A stretch of DNA of 64,000 bases from Taeniopygia guttata (lineage: Eukaryota; Chordata; Aves; Passeriformes; Estrildidae): contig NC_133064.1 of assembly GCF_048771995.1 (NCBI RefSeq), positions 31,909,001 to 31,973,000 of the forward strand. The letters are read 5' to 3'. The notes under the pieces were generated by a model. The model saw only the letters and a program-made list of their open reading frames with translations. It searched no databases and was not told where the DNA came from. The position numbers were made by a program, and so were the translations under genes. Every line of letters starts with the position of its first letter. Within the stretch, counting starts at the first letter, position 1. Shown piece after piece: positions 9,735 through 21,725 of this stretch.

Positions 9735-11452
9735 TCGCTGATATTGTTTAACTAACTGAATTGTTTCTGTGCGTTGGGAGTGAGAAAGAAAAGGTTGTGG
9801 GGGGAGTACAAGTGTTCTGAAAGTTTTGTTCTGATTCTTATAACTCTTTCTTTTAGTTACTGTTAATAACTTTTTTCTTTATACCCTTTAAAAGTTTTGA
9901 GCCTGCTTTACCTTTCTCCTAATCCTATCTCACAACAAAAAATAAATAAGTACATTCTAATAAGTACACTAGTGATTAGCCAACACAGTCATGGTTTGAC
10001 ACTGGCACAATGCCAGTGCCCCCATGAAAATGCAATCTCTCAATTGAATGCTGTGAAATGCGATCGAGAACAGAGCAAAGCAGGCCCAAGCTTAATAACA
10101 AGGAAAAAAACTTTATTAAGCTACTACTACTATACTACTATAAAAGGAAAAAGAAAGAAAAAAAAACCACACACAAAAATCAAAATGAAAACCTTCCAAA
10201 GCATTCCTCCTCCCACCACCCAACTCCAACAAACCACAGTGAGACACAATCTGGACCCCAATCAGGTTTCCACCCTCTAGAAAATTGATTCTCAGTCCAT
10301 CGAGGGAGAGAAGAGCCCCTCCTGTGCCACAGACCCCCCAAGAAACACAGCTGCCACACCCTGTGCTTCCATGTCACACATGGCACCACCCGGAGAAAAA
10401 AGTTTACCAATGGTGACTCTCTCCTTTCCATGCACAGTGCTCTCACCACCAATGCATGGATGGACAGACTGTGTTTTAGGATTTTTCCTTTCAAGGATGC
10501 CCTGCCAAGAGGGGCAAAAACAACAGTTCAGTTTTTCATTTTTGGGACCACAGTCCCCCCCATTTTCCCCTGGGGCCGAGGGTCCAAGAACAGAGATCTT
10601 CTTCTCTTCTTCTTCTCTGAAGACAGGGGGCACCACCACAAACCTCCTTAACTTTTCTCTGTTCGCTCCACTTCTGTCTTTTCCCAGCTGAAGCAGGTCT
10701 CTTTGGCTCACCGGCATCCTCCTAAAATACAGTCTCTCTTGGAGGAGAAGATTGGTTCAGTCTGTGGCTACCAAGAAAAAGTCCAGCCAAAAACCACTCC
10801 ATCATCTCCTCCCACCTAGAATTTCTCCTTCTAACATCCCAGGGTCCAAGCTGTCTCTCTTCCTCTCTTTCAAACTGAGGAGGAGAAAAATTTCACAAAG
10901 TTTTAATTTCTCAAGGAAGGGTTAAAAGTCCTGACTCCCAAGGATGGCTCGCTGCCCAAGCTCCAGCTCCCACAGCCCGGCTGGGCACCTTGCGGCCTCC
11001 CCACTCTCCTCCTTCCCCGCGGTGAACTGCTGGCAAAACCATCGCTGTCTCTTTCTCTCTCTTGGGAGAGAGAGAGACTCTGGGGGGGAATGGAGACATC
11101 CCAGATTTCTCCACCCTTCCATCTGCAGGGGGCCAGCCCGGTTCCAGTCCCTCCACCCTTGGGCCTACCTCCGAAGGCCACATGGCTTTTCCCGTCCCCC
11201 ACCCAGCTCGTTGCTGGGCAGGGGAGAGTCTGCACTGCACCCTGACTGGAACCAAAGAGAGCGAGTTCTCCTGGGAATTCTGCTTTTAACCCCTCTGTGT
11301 TCTCAGAGGTGTGTCCACCTTCAATTGGTCAATATCCAAATTGACCTCTTCCTTCCGAGAAAAATTCTTTTTCCGTGTCAAACCGCAACACCCACCACAC
11401 TAATTAGTGCGTTAGCCAAGAAATCTCAAACTGGCGAACCAAAACCACTACA
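9735..11452 (-). mobile_element. Repeat X family, copy 3 (long LTR-like element)
   Basis: Read on the minus strand this begins TGTAGTGGTTTTGG at 11452, runs through a GC-rich part (about 10900-11230), has AATAAA near 10105, and continues through words shared with the X copies at 23705-24670 and 34160-34626 (for example GATTAGGAGAAAGG). It looks like a long avian ERVK-type LTR plus leader. The several 100-177-codon frames in both directions here have repeat-derived composition and no domain. The far end is cut at LTR-g. Confidence 0.65.
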
Positions 11453-11529
11453 TGATTGCACAGAAAAAACAGTGTAGATGAAACAATGAAAGGAACAACA
11501 CAGTTCTCAAACACATTTTTATTTTTATG

Positions 11530-11990
11530 AAATCACAGAATGTTTTGGGTTGAAAGGGACCTTGAAGGTCATCTAGTTCCAACTTCTGGCCATGGGCAGG
11601 GACACTTTCCACTAGACCAGGTTGCTCAGAGCCCCATTCAACCTGGCTTTGAACACTTCCAGGGATGGGGCATCCCCAACTTCTCTGGGCAACCTGTGCC
11701 AAGGCCTCACCACATTCACAGTAAAGGATTTCTTCCTAATAGCTAATCTAACCCTGCCCCTCTGTCTGTATGAAGCTATTCCCCCTTGTTCTGTCACTAC
11801 AGGCCTTTGTGAAAAGTCCCTCTCCAGCTCTCTTGGAGCCCCCTTTAGGCACTGAAAGGTGCTCTAAGGTCTCCCCAGAGCCATCTCTTCTCCAGGTTGA
11901 ACAGCCCCAACTTTCAGCCTGTGTCCATAACAGAGGTGCTCCAGCTCTCTCATCAGGTTTGTGGCCCTTGGTCTTTGGTCAAATTGCAAA
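11530..11990 (-). mobile_element. CR1 LINE fragment (3' end)
   Basis: The plus strand shows the reverse complement of the conserved CR1 3' region (CACAGAATG..., then words such as GTTCCAACTTCTGGCCATGG). The element therefore points left, with its 3' end at about 11530. It is heavily 5' truncated, as is normal for CR1. Confidence 0.88.
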
Positions 11991-14640
11991 AGATTGATGA
12001 GAGAAGTTCAGACAGTTCAGCAAGTAAAGAAACATTTGACAGTAATTGAATTACCATAATTTCGACCTATGCTTTTATAATGTGCATTAGTAGTGGTTAA
12101 ACATTCACAATCATCTTTATTCAACCCTTTAAACATGACCATATAAGCACATTACGCTGAATAAATCAGACTGAGAAAAAACTATACTTTTGATTATAAA
12201 TAAAGTAATAACCTGCTTAATCATCTTTTTAAAATAGCCTACCAAGCCCACAACTTATTATCCAGGAAACAAGCAGAAAAGTATTCCAACTGCAACATTT
12301 GGAAGTGGCAATCAACCATAAAAAGTTTAGGTTCCTAATTTACTTAAAATTGTCATAAAATGAAAAATGGATCATCTCCTAATTAAGTTTCCAAACCCTA
12401 TTTAAGCCTTACCACTGCCTACAAAAAACATGATATATCAATGAAATATGACCAAAAAATCCATCCCCTCTTCTTAGATAATCTCTAAATAGGAAAAGCC
12501 TAGAAAAGAATGAATGTAGGAAATAATTATTTGCTTCAATTTCTAGGGTGAGAATTGAAAAAATTGTATCCTTTGACTCTTGTTTTGGTCAGCTCCAGAG
12601 AAGCTGTCCTACAGCTAGATTTACACTTAAAAGTACTACCCATACTATTCTGTCAGATAGCAGAATGAAAAAAAAAAAAACAAAAACACACACACCCCTG
12701 GCCAACAGATCATGCATGTAAGAATACTAATACAGATAAGTGATAATGGCATAGAAGTCCTTTTGGCAGAAAAAGTTTGTCCATATCAAGAAAATTTTAG
12801 TTATTCCAGAGTTGCACCAATATACACAACTCCCTCATATGGGTGAAATAAAGTATTTGTTGTAACCAGGTACAACTTTTCAACAACTACAAGATTTGAT
12901 TTATGCTGCTTAAAGCTACCCCATTTAATAATTATTTGCAAATTTTAGTGCAACAAACTGATAGAAACTGTGCGTACATTCCTGTGATTCTAAAATGAAA
13001 GTTTCAAATATCAACCAAAACCAATCTTCTCTTTACCCACAAATTTAGAAAGACATATACTAGTCATTATTGTTTGTTAATTTGTATTGTCAACTTCTTT
13101 TCATTCATCTAACTCCAGGTAAATTTAAACTCATTTTAGATGCTCTGATAAATATCACATTTTGTTTAAAACTGTTGCTGCTTGCTGCAGTTTCAAATAA
13201 GTAACATGTGTTTCATACATTCCACCTAGGCAATTACTTAATTGACCCTGCATAGATGAAAATATTCCTGTGATTAATATTATGGTGTTATATTTTTGAA
13301 AGCTAGCTAACAGTAATTTTCAGTGACAAAGTGTCCAAAAGAGCTACATAAAATTGAGAGCATCATTTTTTATTTTTTTTTTTAATAGTCACCTAATATT
13401 TATACTGGCAACATATCTTCAGTTCTGAAAGTTTTGAGACGTTTGAACACAAAAGCAACCTGGCAATTTCAATTTTCTTCTTCTAGCTGCAATAATTTAA
13501 ATAAAAATAATCTCCAGAGAAATACTATGTATATGAAGAACAGACATTTTATCTATATAATTAAAAATATTTATTTTGAACAAAAAGATGAAAAGTTGCC
13601 AACTCATGCTAAAATACACACACAAAGGGAAGAGACTGAGCAAATATTGCACAACAGCTCTCTTGAAACAGAGTATCCAACTGTATGCCAAGCAGAAGAG
13701 TAGCACCATGTAAACATGTGAATGGAATTCCAAGTGGAAACAGGACAAGTTTCATTATCACTCATATCACATAAGTGCATAAGAGAATGTGTCTTATTAG
13801 AGTGAGCATCTTCACAGTAATAACTCTGGACACAGCCACATGTTGCAAAAGAACTTGAAAAGAAAGGAATCTTCCTCACAACCATTTCTCAAAAATCTAC
13901 AAGTAACATCAGCAATTAAAAAGATAAAATTAAATTGTTTTTGATGAATTCTTTTTAACACATATTTTTATATCCCAGAATTTTCAAACCATGGTACAGC
14001 ATTACAGAGAGACCAATCTCAGCTATATATAGAACTTACAAAACCTAAAACAATTATACTGACTGGCTTAAGAAGTGGTTTATTTTGGTTGACCTGAAGC
14101 ATTTTAATAGACTCACAATTAACAAGGGTGCCTGCACCAGTCAGTTAAAAAAAAAATTAAATCAAACATGTCAAAGCTTATGCAACACTTCCCAAGAAGT
14201 GCTAAGAAAACAGTAAGTGAAAGATAATGAATACTGTACCAGTATGGGTATACTCAAAATGACAAAACCTAGCTATGTATAATGGAAAGTACTTACAAGA
14301 ACACTTACTTTAATGTTTCAAACCAGCTACAGTCACAACGAAAACAAGTTTCATTTCATGCAAGGATCAATAATCCAAATTTTAAATTTTTCCTCCATGT
14401 ATAACTATCCAATTAAAATATAAATATTTGCACAGAAATTGCTGACAAATTATGTTTCTAAAACAGACTGGAAAGTGTAGTTTCTCTAGTTGACTGCTGT
14501 TCAGACTGTACCTTCTGTCATGCAGATAGAACTAAGTTGTCAGTACAGAAGTATAAAGTTCCGGGACGCAGTTTTGCTTTGACATGAAAGAACTGTGTAA
14601 ACTGTTACAGTTAACGCCGTTCCCCCAAACATCTGTATTG
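11991..14640. other. FCHO2 intron 1, single-copy-looking AT-rich DNA
   Basis: About 2.6 kb with no transposon, RNA gene or convincing exon. There are only short frames (for example 13434-13703) without motifs. A CA run near 12690 and poly-T near 13375 are the only simple repeats. Confidence 0.55.
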
Positions 14641-14759
14641 TATGGGAGACAACGAAGAGAGATCAGACTGCAGTAGAAGCCCCATCTACGCACCAGTGGC
14701 TGCAAGTGTTAAGACCCCCCAGCGAATGCTGTCCTCCTCGTATCTACACATCCCTTGGA

Positions 14760-15330
14760 CTAGCAAACCCTCTTCCCCATCGTTTCTCCCTAATGAGCCC
14801 CTGAGCACTGCGCGGGGCAGGGCGCTTCCCCCACGGCCCAGCCCGGCCGAGGAGAGGCTAGGCGCGGCAGGCGAAGGAGGCAGAGAAGGCCGCGGAGAGA
14901 ACAGCAACCCCCATCCCTCCACCGCACTCCCCGCGGCAAGGCCCAAGCCCAGTCCCCAGGGTGACGTAAGAGTCTAAGTTGCTCCTGCGAAAAGTACGCC
15001 GGCTGCTCTGCACTGCGCTGAACCGCAGCGTGCCCTTTCTGTCCGATTCGCGACACGGAGGAACGGGCTCGCGGCACTTCCCTACCCAGAAGCTCTCCAC
15101 GAAGTACGCCATCATCGCGCCGCCGCCACAGCCCTGAGCGAACCCAGCCTCAGCCGCCGAGACGCAACAGAGAAACAGGCGCCGCCACGGCGCACCACCC
15201 TTCCCGTTACGATGGAACCGCCTCCTTCCACACTGTTTCGCGACCCCCAGTCACGCGCATGTGCTCAGCTGCCGTCAGGCGCCACAGCTCCTGCGCAGGC
15301 GTGTCGCATTCCCCTGGGTGAAGGAACGGC
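14760..15330 (-). promoter_or_regulatory. FCHO2: CpG island and promoter of FCHO2
   Basis: A sharp rise in G+C and CpG in otherwise AT-rich DNA, covering FCHO2 exon 1 and its 5'UTR. Visible motifs include a CRE-like TGACGTAA at 14961 and NRF1-like GC palindromes near 15253 (GCGCATGTGC) and 15292 (TGCGCAGGC). There is no TATA box. This is typical of a broadly expressed gene promoter. Frames of 85-111 codons here are side effects of GC richness. Confidence 0.8.
15086..15115 (-). CDS. FCHO2: FCHO2 coding exon 1
   Basis: Encodes the N-terminus MMAYFVESFW, followed at once by a splice donor GTAGGG (15085-15080). FCHO2 begins MVMAYFVENFW in mammals as I recall it, with the same exon end after the Trp. 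FCHO2 is an F-BAR membrane-bending protein that nucleates clathrin-coated pits; these residues start the F-BAR domain. The second ATG has an A at -3 and a G at +4 and is the better start; the first lacks both. The rest of FCHO2 is beyond the left edge, making 1-15085 intron 1. The position just downstream of TNPO1 in the same orientation matches vertebrate synteny. Confidence 0.85.
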
Positions 15331-15579
15331 TACCGCATACCCAGAGCATTGGCCCTACTGCAGTTTAGAAGTGAAGAAACTCTAATGTCTATAGAAGTAT
15401 GAATATAATTGCATAAGGCACACAGAAATCTTGAGTTAAAATCCCTCTAAGATATTCAGTTACCACTAAGGAGTGACTATACAGAAGGCTACAATGCATC
15501 TGAATTATTTGACACCCAGGAGAATAGATTCATGCTGTTTGAAGTGATTTCATAACCAAGCATCTTTCCATCGACATAT
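15331..15579. other. Intergenic DNA upstream of FCHO2
   Basis: About 250 bases without a recognisable feature between the CpG island and the next LTR. Confidence 0.5.
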
Positions 15580-16112
15580 TGTTGGGAAAATCTTTAATTG
15601 TAACAAATAGCGTTTAAGTCTTGTGAATTCTTTTAGCTTTAACTGACAGTGCTTAATCCTGTATTAATATGTGCAAGTGGTTATCTTAGCCCTAAAGACT
15701 GTGGGTCTGAGCAATGCCAATAAGAAGGTATATCTTGGCCAGACCACATTGCCAGGATGCATTCAAATAAACATTTTTGTAGGCCTGTAACTGGGAAAGG
15801 ATAATTTGAGGAATGGGATGTTCCCCAAATGACCAACAGACACCCTCAAAAGACCCCCTACTCTAATGCAAATAAGCTCTGAGAAGTGATTTAAATATGC
15901 AATAGTGGGAATGTTTAGCATATATGTATGAGTTTCAGAAAATGTAATGAATATGCATTAGTTACATAGATATAAACTAGTCTGTTAGATAGCTGTAGTA
16001 TGTGTGATAGGAGGAGAGATCCCCTGCATGTCTGATGCCAAAGTAAAGGAATTATGCTTTCTAATACTGAAATTAGAGTGTTAGAGAGTTTTATTCCCAA
16101 CTTTCAATTACA
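15580..16112. mobile_element. Possible solo LTR (LTR-i)
   Basis: Starts TGTTGGGAA and ends near TTCCCAACTTTCAATTACA. The TGTTGGGAA/TTCCCAAC pairing near the ends and a possible 4-bp duplication ATAT (15576-15579 and 16113-16116) suggest an LTR. A TATA-like GATATAAAC lies near 15969. Orientation and edges are uncertain. Confidence 0.45.
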
Positions 16113-16116
16113 ATAT

Positions 16117-17739
16117 GATAAGATCTTTCAAGGCATTTGATGACTACTAGGCACTTTATTAACAAAATGTAGCTTACCCTCTCCAGTACCTACTCTTTCA
16201 GTATTTTACAGTTTCAGTGACAGGGTCCTAAAAAGTATACACTTCATCTAAAGTCACTCTGAAGAAACTGTTTACTTCAAACCTTTATCTGCTTCAATGA
16301 TAGTTCAGTTTTCCAGACTCTTCTTTTGCTTGATGTAGATTATTAGCCACTTTGGATCATATTGATTCCTGGAATACAGATCCATTGAATTGCTGTCTGC
16401 GGCCAGTCTGTACTTGGACTGCTGCTTTTCAGTAAGAATATCTTTAGATATTCTTCATAAGAGAGTCAGCACTACCGGTCTCTTTCTGAGATACCAAAAA
16501 CTTTGTTATTCTACCTTAAGAAGATAATTCAATGTTCAAGACAGCAGTCGTTTTTCATAATTAACTAAAAATAGCAGTCCAGATCTAAGTAATGATGTAA
16601 GGGGCTGCAGCTCACAGTCCTAGGCACACCAGTGGTTAAGTGCTTTATCAAAATTTTATTTATGATTTTGTCAACACAAAGGTTTATCCAAGACTGAAAA
16701 AAAATTAAGAATCTCATATTCTATGTTGGGTTCCCCATCAAGGGAAATTCTATCAGTTCTGGTTTGAGAATCTCCCCTACCTCCCATCTTAACACTGATG
16801 TCTGCCCTTTGTGCTGCAAGATATTACGTAAGGCATATAGCAGAACATTAAAGTCATCCCGAAGAACCTGACAAATCCACAACTTATGTCAAATTTATGT
16901 TACTTAAAAACTTCCATGAAAGTCAAGTGGTTAGGAAAAATGAAGTTCAAAAGTTTACAGAAATATACACATTCATCAGGCAAAAAAATATTAGGGTAAA
17001 CTTACGACAGCCAAATCAGTATTAGTGATATAAGTCAGTATGACTCATTCTACATTATGAAATTTCAACTATCATTACCAAAGATACGTTCATGAAAGAT
17101 GAACAATATCATTCTTATTCGGTATAACAATCACTGGTAACTGGGTATACCTTCAGTACACCACTTCCTGTAGCTCCATGGTAACTTTAGGAGTTCCTTT
17201 CTTTCTAGGAACATTCTCCCAAAGTTTCAGTATATTCAAAGTTTGCTAAGTTGCCAATGCCAAAACAGAAAAAACTTCTGGACTCCTTTCATGGTTAAAG
17301 CTTCTTTAAAAGACTCAAGACCTAGATCTGGATCTCTGTCTTTTGATAATAGGAGTAAGCATGTGTATTTTAAACAATAACAACATGCTGTAGGACTACA
17401 TTTTTAAAAAAAAGTACAGTATGTATCTGTTTGCTTGACATAAGTAAGCAGCCTGTATTATAATTATCTTAGCCTCATGGAAGACATTACTATAGTACTT
17501 TTTGCAGTCTGTCTTGGTATCTGTAAAGATATACACCAGGGCAAACAATGAGACAAAAGCTGCATGATCAGAGCTGAAGCTTTGGGATTGTTTTCCCAAA
17601 TACCTTTTACATGGACAGATAGTATGCGATGAAGGAAGGAGAGTCAGATTCACTTCTACATTTCAGAGAGAAGTCCACATCTTCCACATTTTCAAAGGTA
17701 TACAGCAATCCTTTACCTACTGCTACATCAAGATGTGCA
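16117..17739. other. Intergenic DNA between FCHO2 and the palindrome
   Basis: About 1.6 kb of AT-rich sequence with no recognised repeat or gene. Just left of the palindrome edge there is a 44-codon minus-strand open stretch (about 17607-17738) that I could not identify; its length is within chance. Confidence 0.45.
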
Positions 17740-19694
17740 GCACTGAGGTGAGGCTGACTGACCTGTAGTTCCCTGGGAGTTCCTTATGTCCCTTTTTAAA
17801 AATGAGGTTTATGTGTCCCCTTTTCCAGTCAGGGGAAACTTCACTGGACTGCCATGACTTCTTAAATATCTTTAATATGATGGATATCCTTGGCCAGTTC
17901 CCTCAGGACCAGTGGATGTATCTTGTCAGGTCCCATGGACTTGTGCACCTTCAGGTACCCTAAATGGTTTCAAACCTGGTCTCAAGTCCCTGCTTTCATC
18001 TTCTGCAACTTGAACAGTGTATCTGGAACACTTGTTGATGAAGACTGAGGCAAAAATGTTGCCGAGTACCTCAGCCTTCTCCATGTCCTGGGTAACCAAG
18101 TCTCCCATATCCTTCCTGAGAGGACCCACATTTCCCCCAGTTTTTCCTTTATCTCTGATGTACCTAAAGAAGCTTTTTTGTTACTCTTGATGTCCTTGGC
18201 CAGGTTTAATTCTATCAGGGCTTTAGCTATCCTAACCTGATCCCTGACTGTTTGGACAATCTCTCTGTATTCCTCCCAGGCTACCTTTCCCTGCTTCCAC
18301 CCTCTGTAAGCTACCTGTTTGTGTTTAAGTTTGTCCAGGAGCTCCTTGTTCATCCACACATGTGTTCTTCCCTGATTTCCTCTGTTGGAATACATTGCTC
18401 TTGAGTCTGGAGGAGACAATCCTTAAATATCATCCAGCTCTCTTGGGCCCTTCTTCCCTCCAGGGCTCTATCCCACAGCACTCTATCAAGCAGATCCCTG
18501 AAGAGGCCAAAGTCAGCTCTCCTGAAATCCAGGACAGTGAGCTTGTTGTGCACCCTCCTTGCTGCCTCAAGGGTCTTGAACTCCACCATTCCATGGTCAC
18601 TGCAGCCAAGGCTGCCCTTGAGCTTCACATTCCCCACCGCCCCCTCCTTGTTGGTGAGAACAAGGTCCAGCATAGCACCTCTACTCATGGACTCCTCTTT
18701 CACTTGGAGAAGGAAGTTGTCATCAGCACATTCCAGGAACCTTATGGATTGCCTGTGCCCTGCTGTATCATCCCTCCAACAGATGTCAGGGTGGTTGAAG
18801 TCCCCCATGAGGACCAGGGCTTGTGAATGTGAGACCACTCCTATCTATCTGCAGAACTCTCATCAGCTCAGTCTTCCTGGTTGAGTGGCCTTTAGCAGAC
18901 CCCCACTATAATGTCACCTGTCCTTGCCCTCCCTTTAATCCTGACTCACAAGCTCTCAGTCAACTCCTCATCCATCCCCAAGCAGAGCTCCATGTACTCT
19001 AGATGGTCACTGACATAGAGGGCAACACACCCTCCTCATCTCCCCTGGGCTATCCTTCCTAAAGAGCCTGTATCCTTCCATTCCAGCACTCCAGTCATAG
19101 GAATCATCCCACCATGTCTCTGTGATGCCAATAAGATTATAGTCTTTCTCCTCCTGTTTGTTCCCTATGCTGCGTGCATTGGCATAGAGGCATTTATGTT
19201 GGGCCCCAGATGAAGCTTTCTGTCTTGGGTGGATGGAATTCCTTTGTGCTGCCCTTCAGGTTCTCTCCTGCTGACCTTTGATCCTTCTTCAGGCTCCAGG
19301 CATCTCCTGCTGGCTCCAGCATCCATCTACTATGAGTGAGATGGCATGCCATCCCACACCTTATCACTGTTAAACCTGATGATGTTCCCCTTCCCCATCA
19401 ATCTAGTTTAAAGCCCTGTCAATAAGCTCCGCTAGCTCTTGACCCAAGATCCTCTTCCTCCTTTGAGAAAGATTAATCTCATTGGAATCCAGCAAGCCTG
19501 CACCTAGAAGAACAGAGGAAAAAATAACCTGTGCTCCTACTTCCCTCACTAACCATCCCAAGGGCTTAAAGTCTCTTTTGATCACCCTTGAATTATGCTT
19601 TGTGACTTCATTGCCACTCACATGGAAGATAAGCAATGAATAGTAGTCCAAAGACCGAACCAGGCTAGGAAGTTTCATGGACTTCCTTTTTCTC
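17740..19694 (-). mobile_element. CR1 LINE, 5' half only (left-arm copy)
   Basis: Inverted copy of the first 1.95 kb of the CR1 at 39605-43275. It covers a degraded ORF1 end and the start of the endonuclease/RT ORF2, then stops dead at the palindrome edge. In the right arm the same CR1 continues naturally, so this is the derived copy. Confidence 0.9.
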
Positions 19695-19846
19695 TTAGTA
19701 ACATTTGAATATTAAACTGAGAAATTCAAATGGACATATGCAGAATCCAGCAGTTTATTGCTTACTGCATATGCTGCTAGTAAATAATGATCGTGTATCT
19801 ACTGTTTAATGATTATTTTTATTTCCCTCCCCCCTCTCATTTGTAG

Positions 19847-19989
19847 ATTCTTCATGGATTTAAAAATCAAGTCGGGGATGAGAATTGGAGGCGTTTCTCT
19901 GACCAGTTTCCTCTTCCCTTAAAAGAGCGCCTTGCAGCTTACTATGGAGTTTAGCCTTATGCATTGTGGCTGCAGTCCCACAATTAGAG
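19847..19989 (+). pseudogene. TNPO1: Inverted duplicate of the TNPO1 terminal coding exon
   Basis: An exact inverted copy of 39310-39452. It keeps the acceptor (TTGTAG before 19847), 35 codons ending YYGV, the stop at 19952-19954, 35 further bases and the donor GTAAGT (19990-19995). It lies on the plus strand, downstream of and opposite to TNPO1, with no upstream TNPO1 exon in this orientation, so it cannot be spliced into TNPO1 mRNA. It is an orphan exon created by the palindrome. A transcript across the plus strand could in principle use its splice sites. Confidence 0.95.
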
Positions 19990-20373
19990 GTAAGTACACA
20001 AATCTTCCTTGCTTAACAGAGCTGTATAACAAGTCTTCCTCCCTGTTTATATTATATGAAGCATAACTAATTCACTAGAATACAATTTTACTGATATGTT
20101 GGAACAGCTACCTTTCCATACACAAGATAAGGTTGGAAATGCAGGTGTAACAAAGTGCCTGTTTAATAAGCAAAATTATTATTATAATCCTCAAGCCATC
20201 ATGCTAAAGTAGCAGGCTCCCTTATGACTTATGAATTAGTAGATGGCTGTTGTAGTTGAAGGCAGGGATATTGACCTAGGATAGGAAAGCAACTTTGTTA
20301 AGACACTAGCAATGAGAAGTTAAATGCATTCATAACCACATACTATATTACCTTGGCATTGAATAAAGAATGT
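19990..20373. other. Copied TNPO1 intron sequence
   Basis: Left-arm counterpart of 38926-39309. Unique-looking AT-rich intron DNA, no other feature. Confidence 0.8.
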
Positions 20374-21173
20374 TATGTTAATCATAGAACAATAGAATAT
20401 CCTGAGTTGGAAGGGACCCATCAGGATCAAGTCCATGTCCTGGCCCTGCACAGGACACCCCAAGAATCATACCATGTGCCTGAGAACATTGTCCAAACAC
20501 TTCTTGAACTCTGTCAGGCTTGGTGCTGTGACCACTTCCCTGGGGAGCCCAACCACCCTCTGGGTGAAGAACCTTTCCCAAATATCCAACCTAAACCTCC
20601 CCTGACACAGCTTCATGCCATTCCCTTGGGTTCCGTCACCGGTCACTAGAGAGAAGAGGCAGTGCCTGCCCCTCCGCTTCCCCTCATGAGGAAGCTGTAG
20701 ACTGCAATGAAGTCTACCCTCAGTCTCGTCCAGGCTGAACAAGCCAGGTTACCTCAGCCACTCCTCGTATGACTTCCCCTCTAGGCCCTTTACCATCTTT
20801 GCTGCCATCCTTTGGACTCTCTCTAATAGCTTTATATCTTTCTTATATTGTGGTGCCCAAAACTGCACACAGGACTAAAGGTGAGGCTGCACCAGTGCAG
20901 AGCAGAGTGGAACAATCCCCTCCCTTGCCTGGCTGGCAATGCTGTGCCTCATGCATCCCAGGATACGGTTGGCCCTCCTGGCTGCCAGGGCACTGCTGAC
21001 TCATATTCAACTACCCATCGACCAGGACCCCCAGGTCCCTTTCTGCGGCACTGCTCTTCAGCCTCTTCTTCTCCTGTTTGTCTGTACATGTAGGGTTGCT
21101 CCATCACAGGTGCAGAATGTGGCACTTTTCTTTGTTGAACTTCATACAGTTGGTGATTGCCCAGCCCTCTCAT
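20374..21173 (-). mobile_element. CR1 fragment (left-arm copy)
   Basis: Inverted copy of the CR1 at 38126-38925. It includes the conserved CR1 3' region, and the 3' end faces left at about 20374. It differs from the right arm at 20878. Confidence 0.88.
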
Positions 21174-21423
21174 TTAATAATGAGTTCTACCAGCAACAAA
21201 GAGCTGCTCCTAAATTTTGCCTTCCCATATTCTGTATGCTGATCTTGTCATCTGTCTCTAAAGTAGCACATACTGAACAATCCTTACTAAGGACAATCCT
21301 ATTATGCACACTATTCCTTTTGAGACTGGGCTGGTTAAGAAAGTCCTAGATTACTGATTGCCTTACTTTAAGTGATGCTGGATATAAGAAGAGTGATATG
21401 ACATAAATATATATAATATAAAG

Positions 21424-21725
21424 AGAGAGCACAACTTTTTACATAGGCAGATAGTGAAAAGACAAGAAGGAATGGTTTTAAACTAAAAGAAGAGAGATTT
21501 AGATTAGAAGTTAAGAAGAAATTAATTACTCAGAGGGTAGTGTGCCACTGGAAAAGGTTTGCGCAGAGATGTGGATGCCCTATCCCTGGAAGGGTTCAAG
21601 GCCAGGTGGGATGGGGCTTGGAGCAACCTGGGATAGTGGAAGGTGTTCCTGCCCATGGTGGGGGGTTGGAACTAGATGATCTTTAAGGTCCCTTCTAACA
21701 CAAGTAATTCTGATTCTATTATAAC
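21424..21725 (+). mobile_element. CR1 3' fragment (left-arm copy)
   Basis: Short CR1 3' tail in plus orientation, ending with the usual GATGATCTTTAAGGTCCC-type segment and an ATTCTATTAT end near 21725. It mirrors 37574-37875. Confidence 0.85.

Noticed and set aside
10292..11477. Overlapping frames of 100-177 codons on both strands
   Set aside because: They lie inside repeat X copy 3. Composition is skewed by GC-rich and purine/pyrimidine-rich LTR sequence, with no motif.
14642..15077. Frames of 86-111 codons on both strands at the CpG island
   Set aside because: Low stop frequency due to high GC. Only the 10-codon FCHO2 exon with its donor is supported.
17607..17738. 44-codon minus-strand open stretch at the palindrome edge
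   Set aside because: It reads plausibly as a protein end, but the length is within chance for AT-rich DNA and I recognise no family.
18362..18884. Frames of 115 and 154 codons antisense to the CR1, mirrored at 40415-40937
   Set aside because: The CR1 endonuclease region lies on the other strand. These are shadows.
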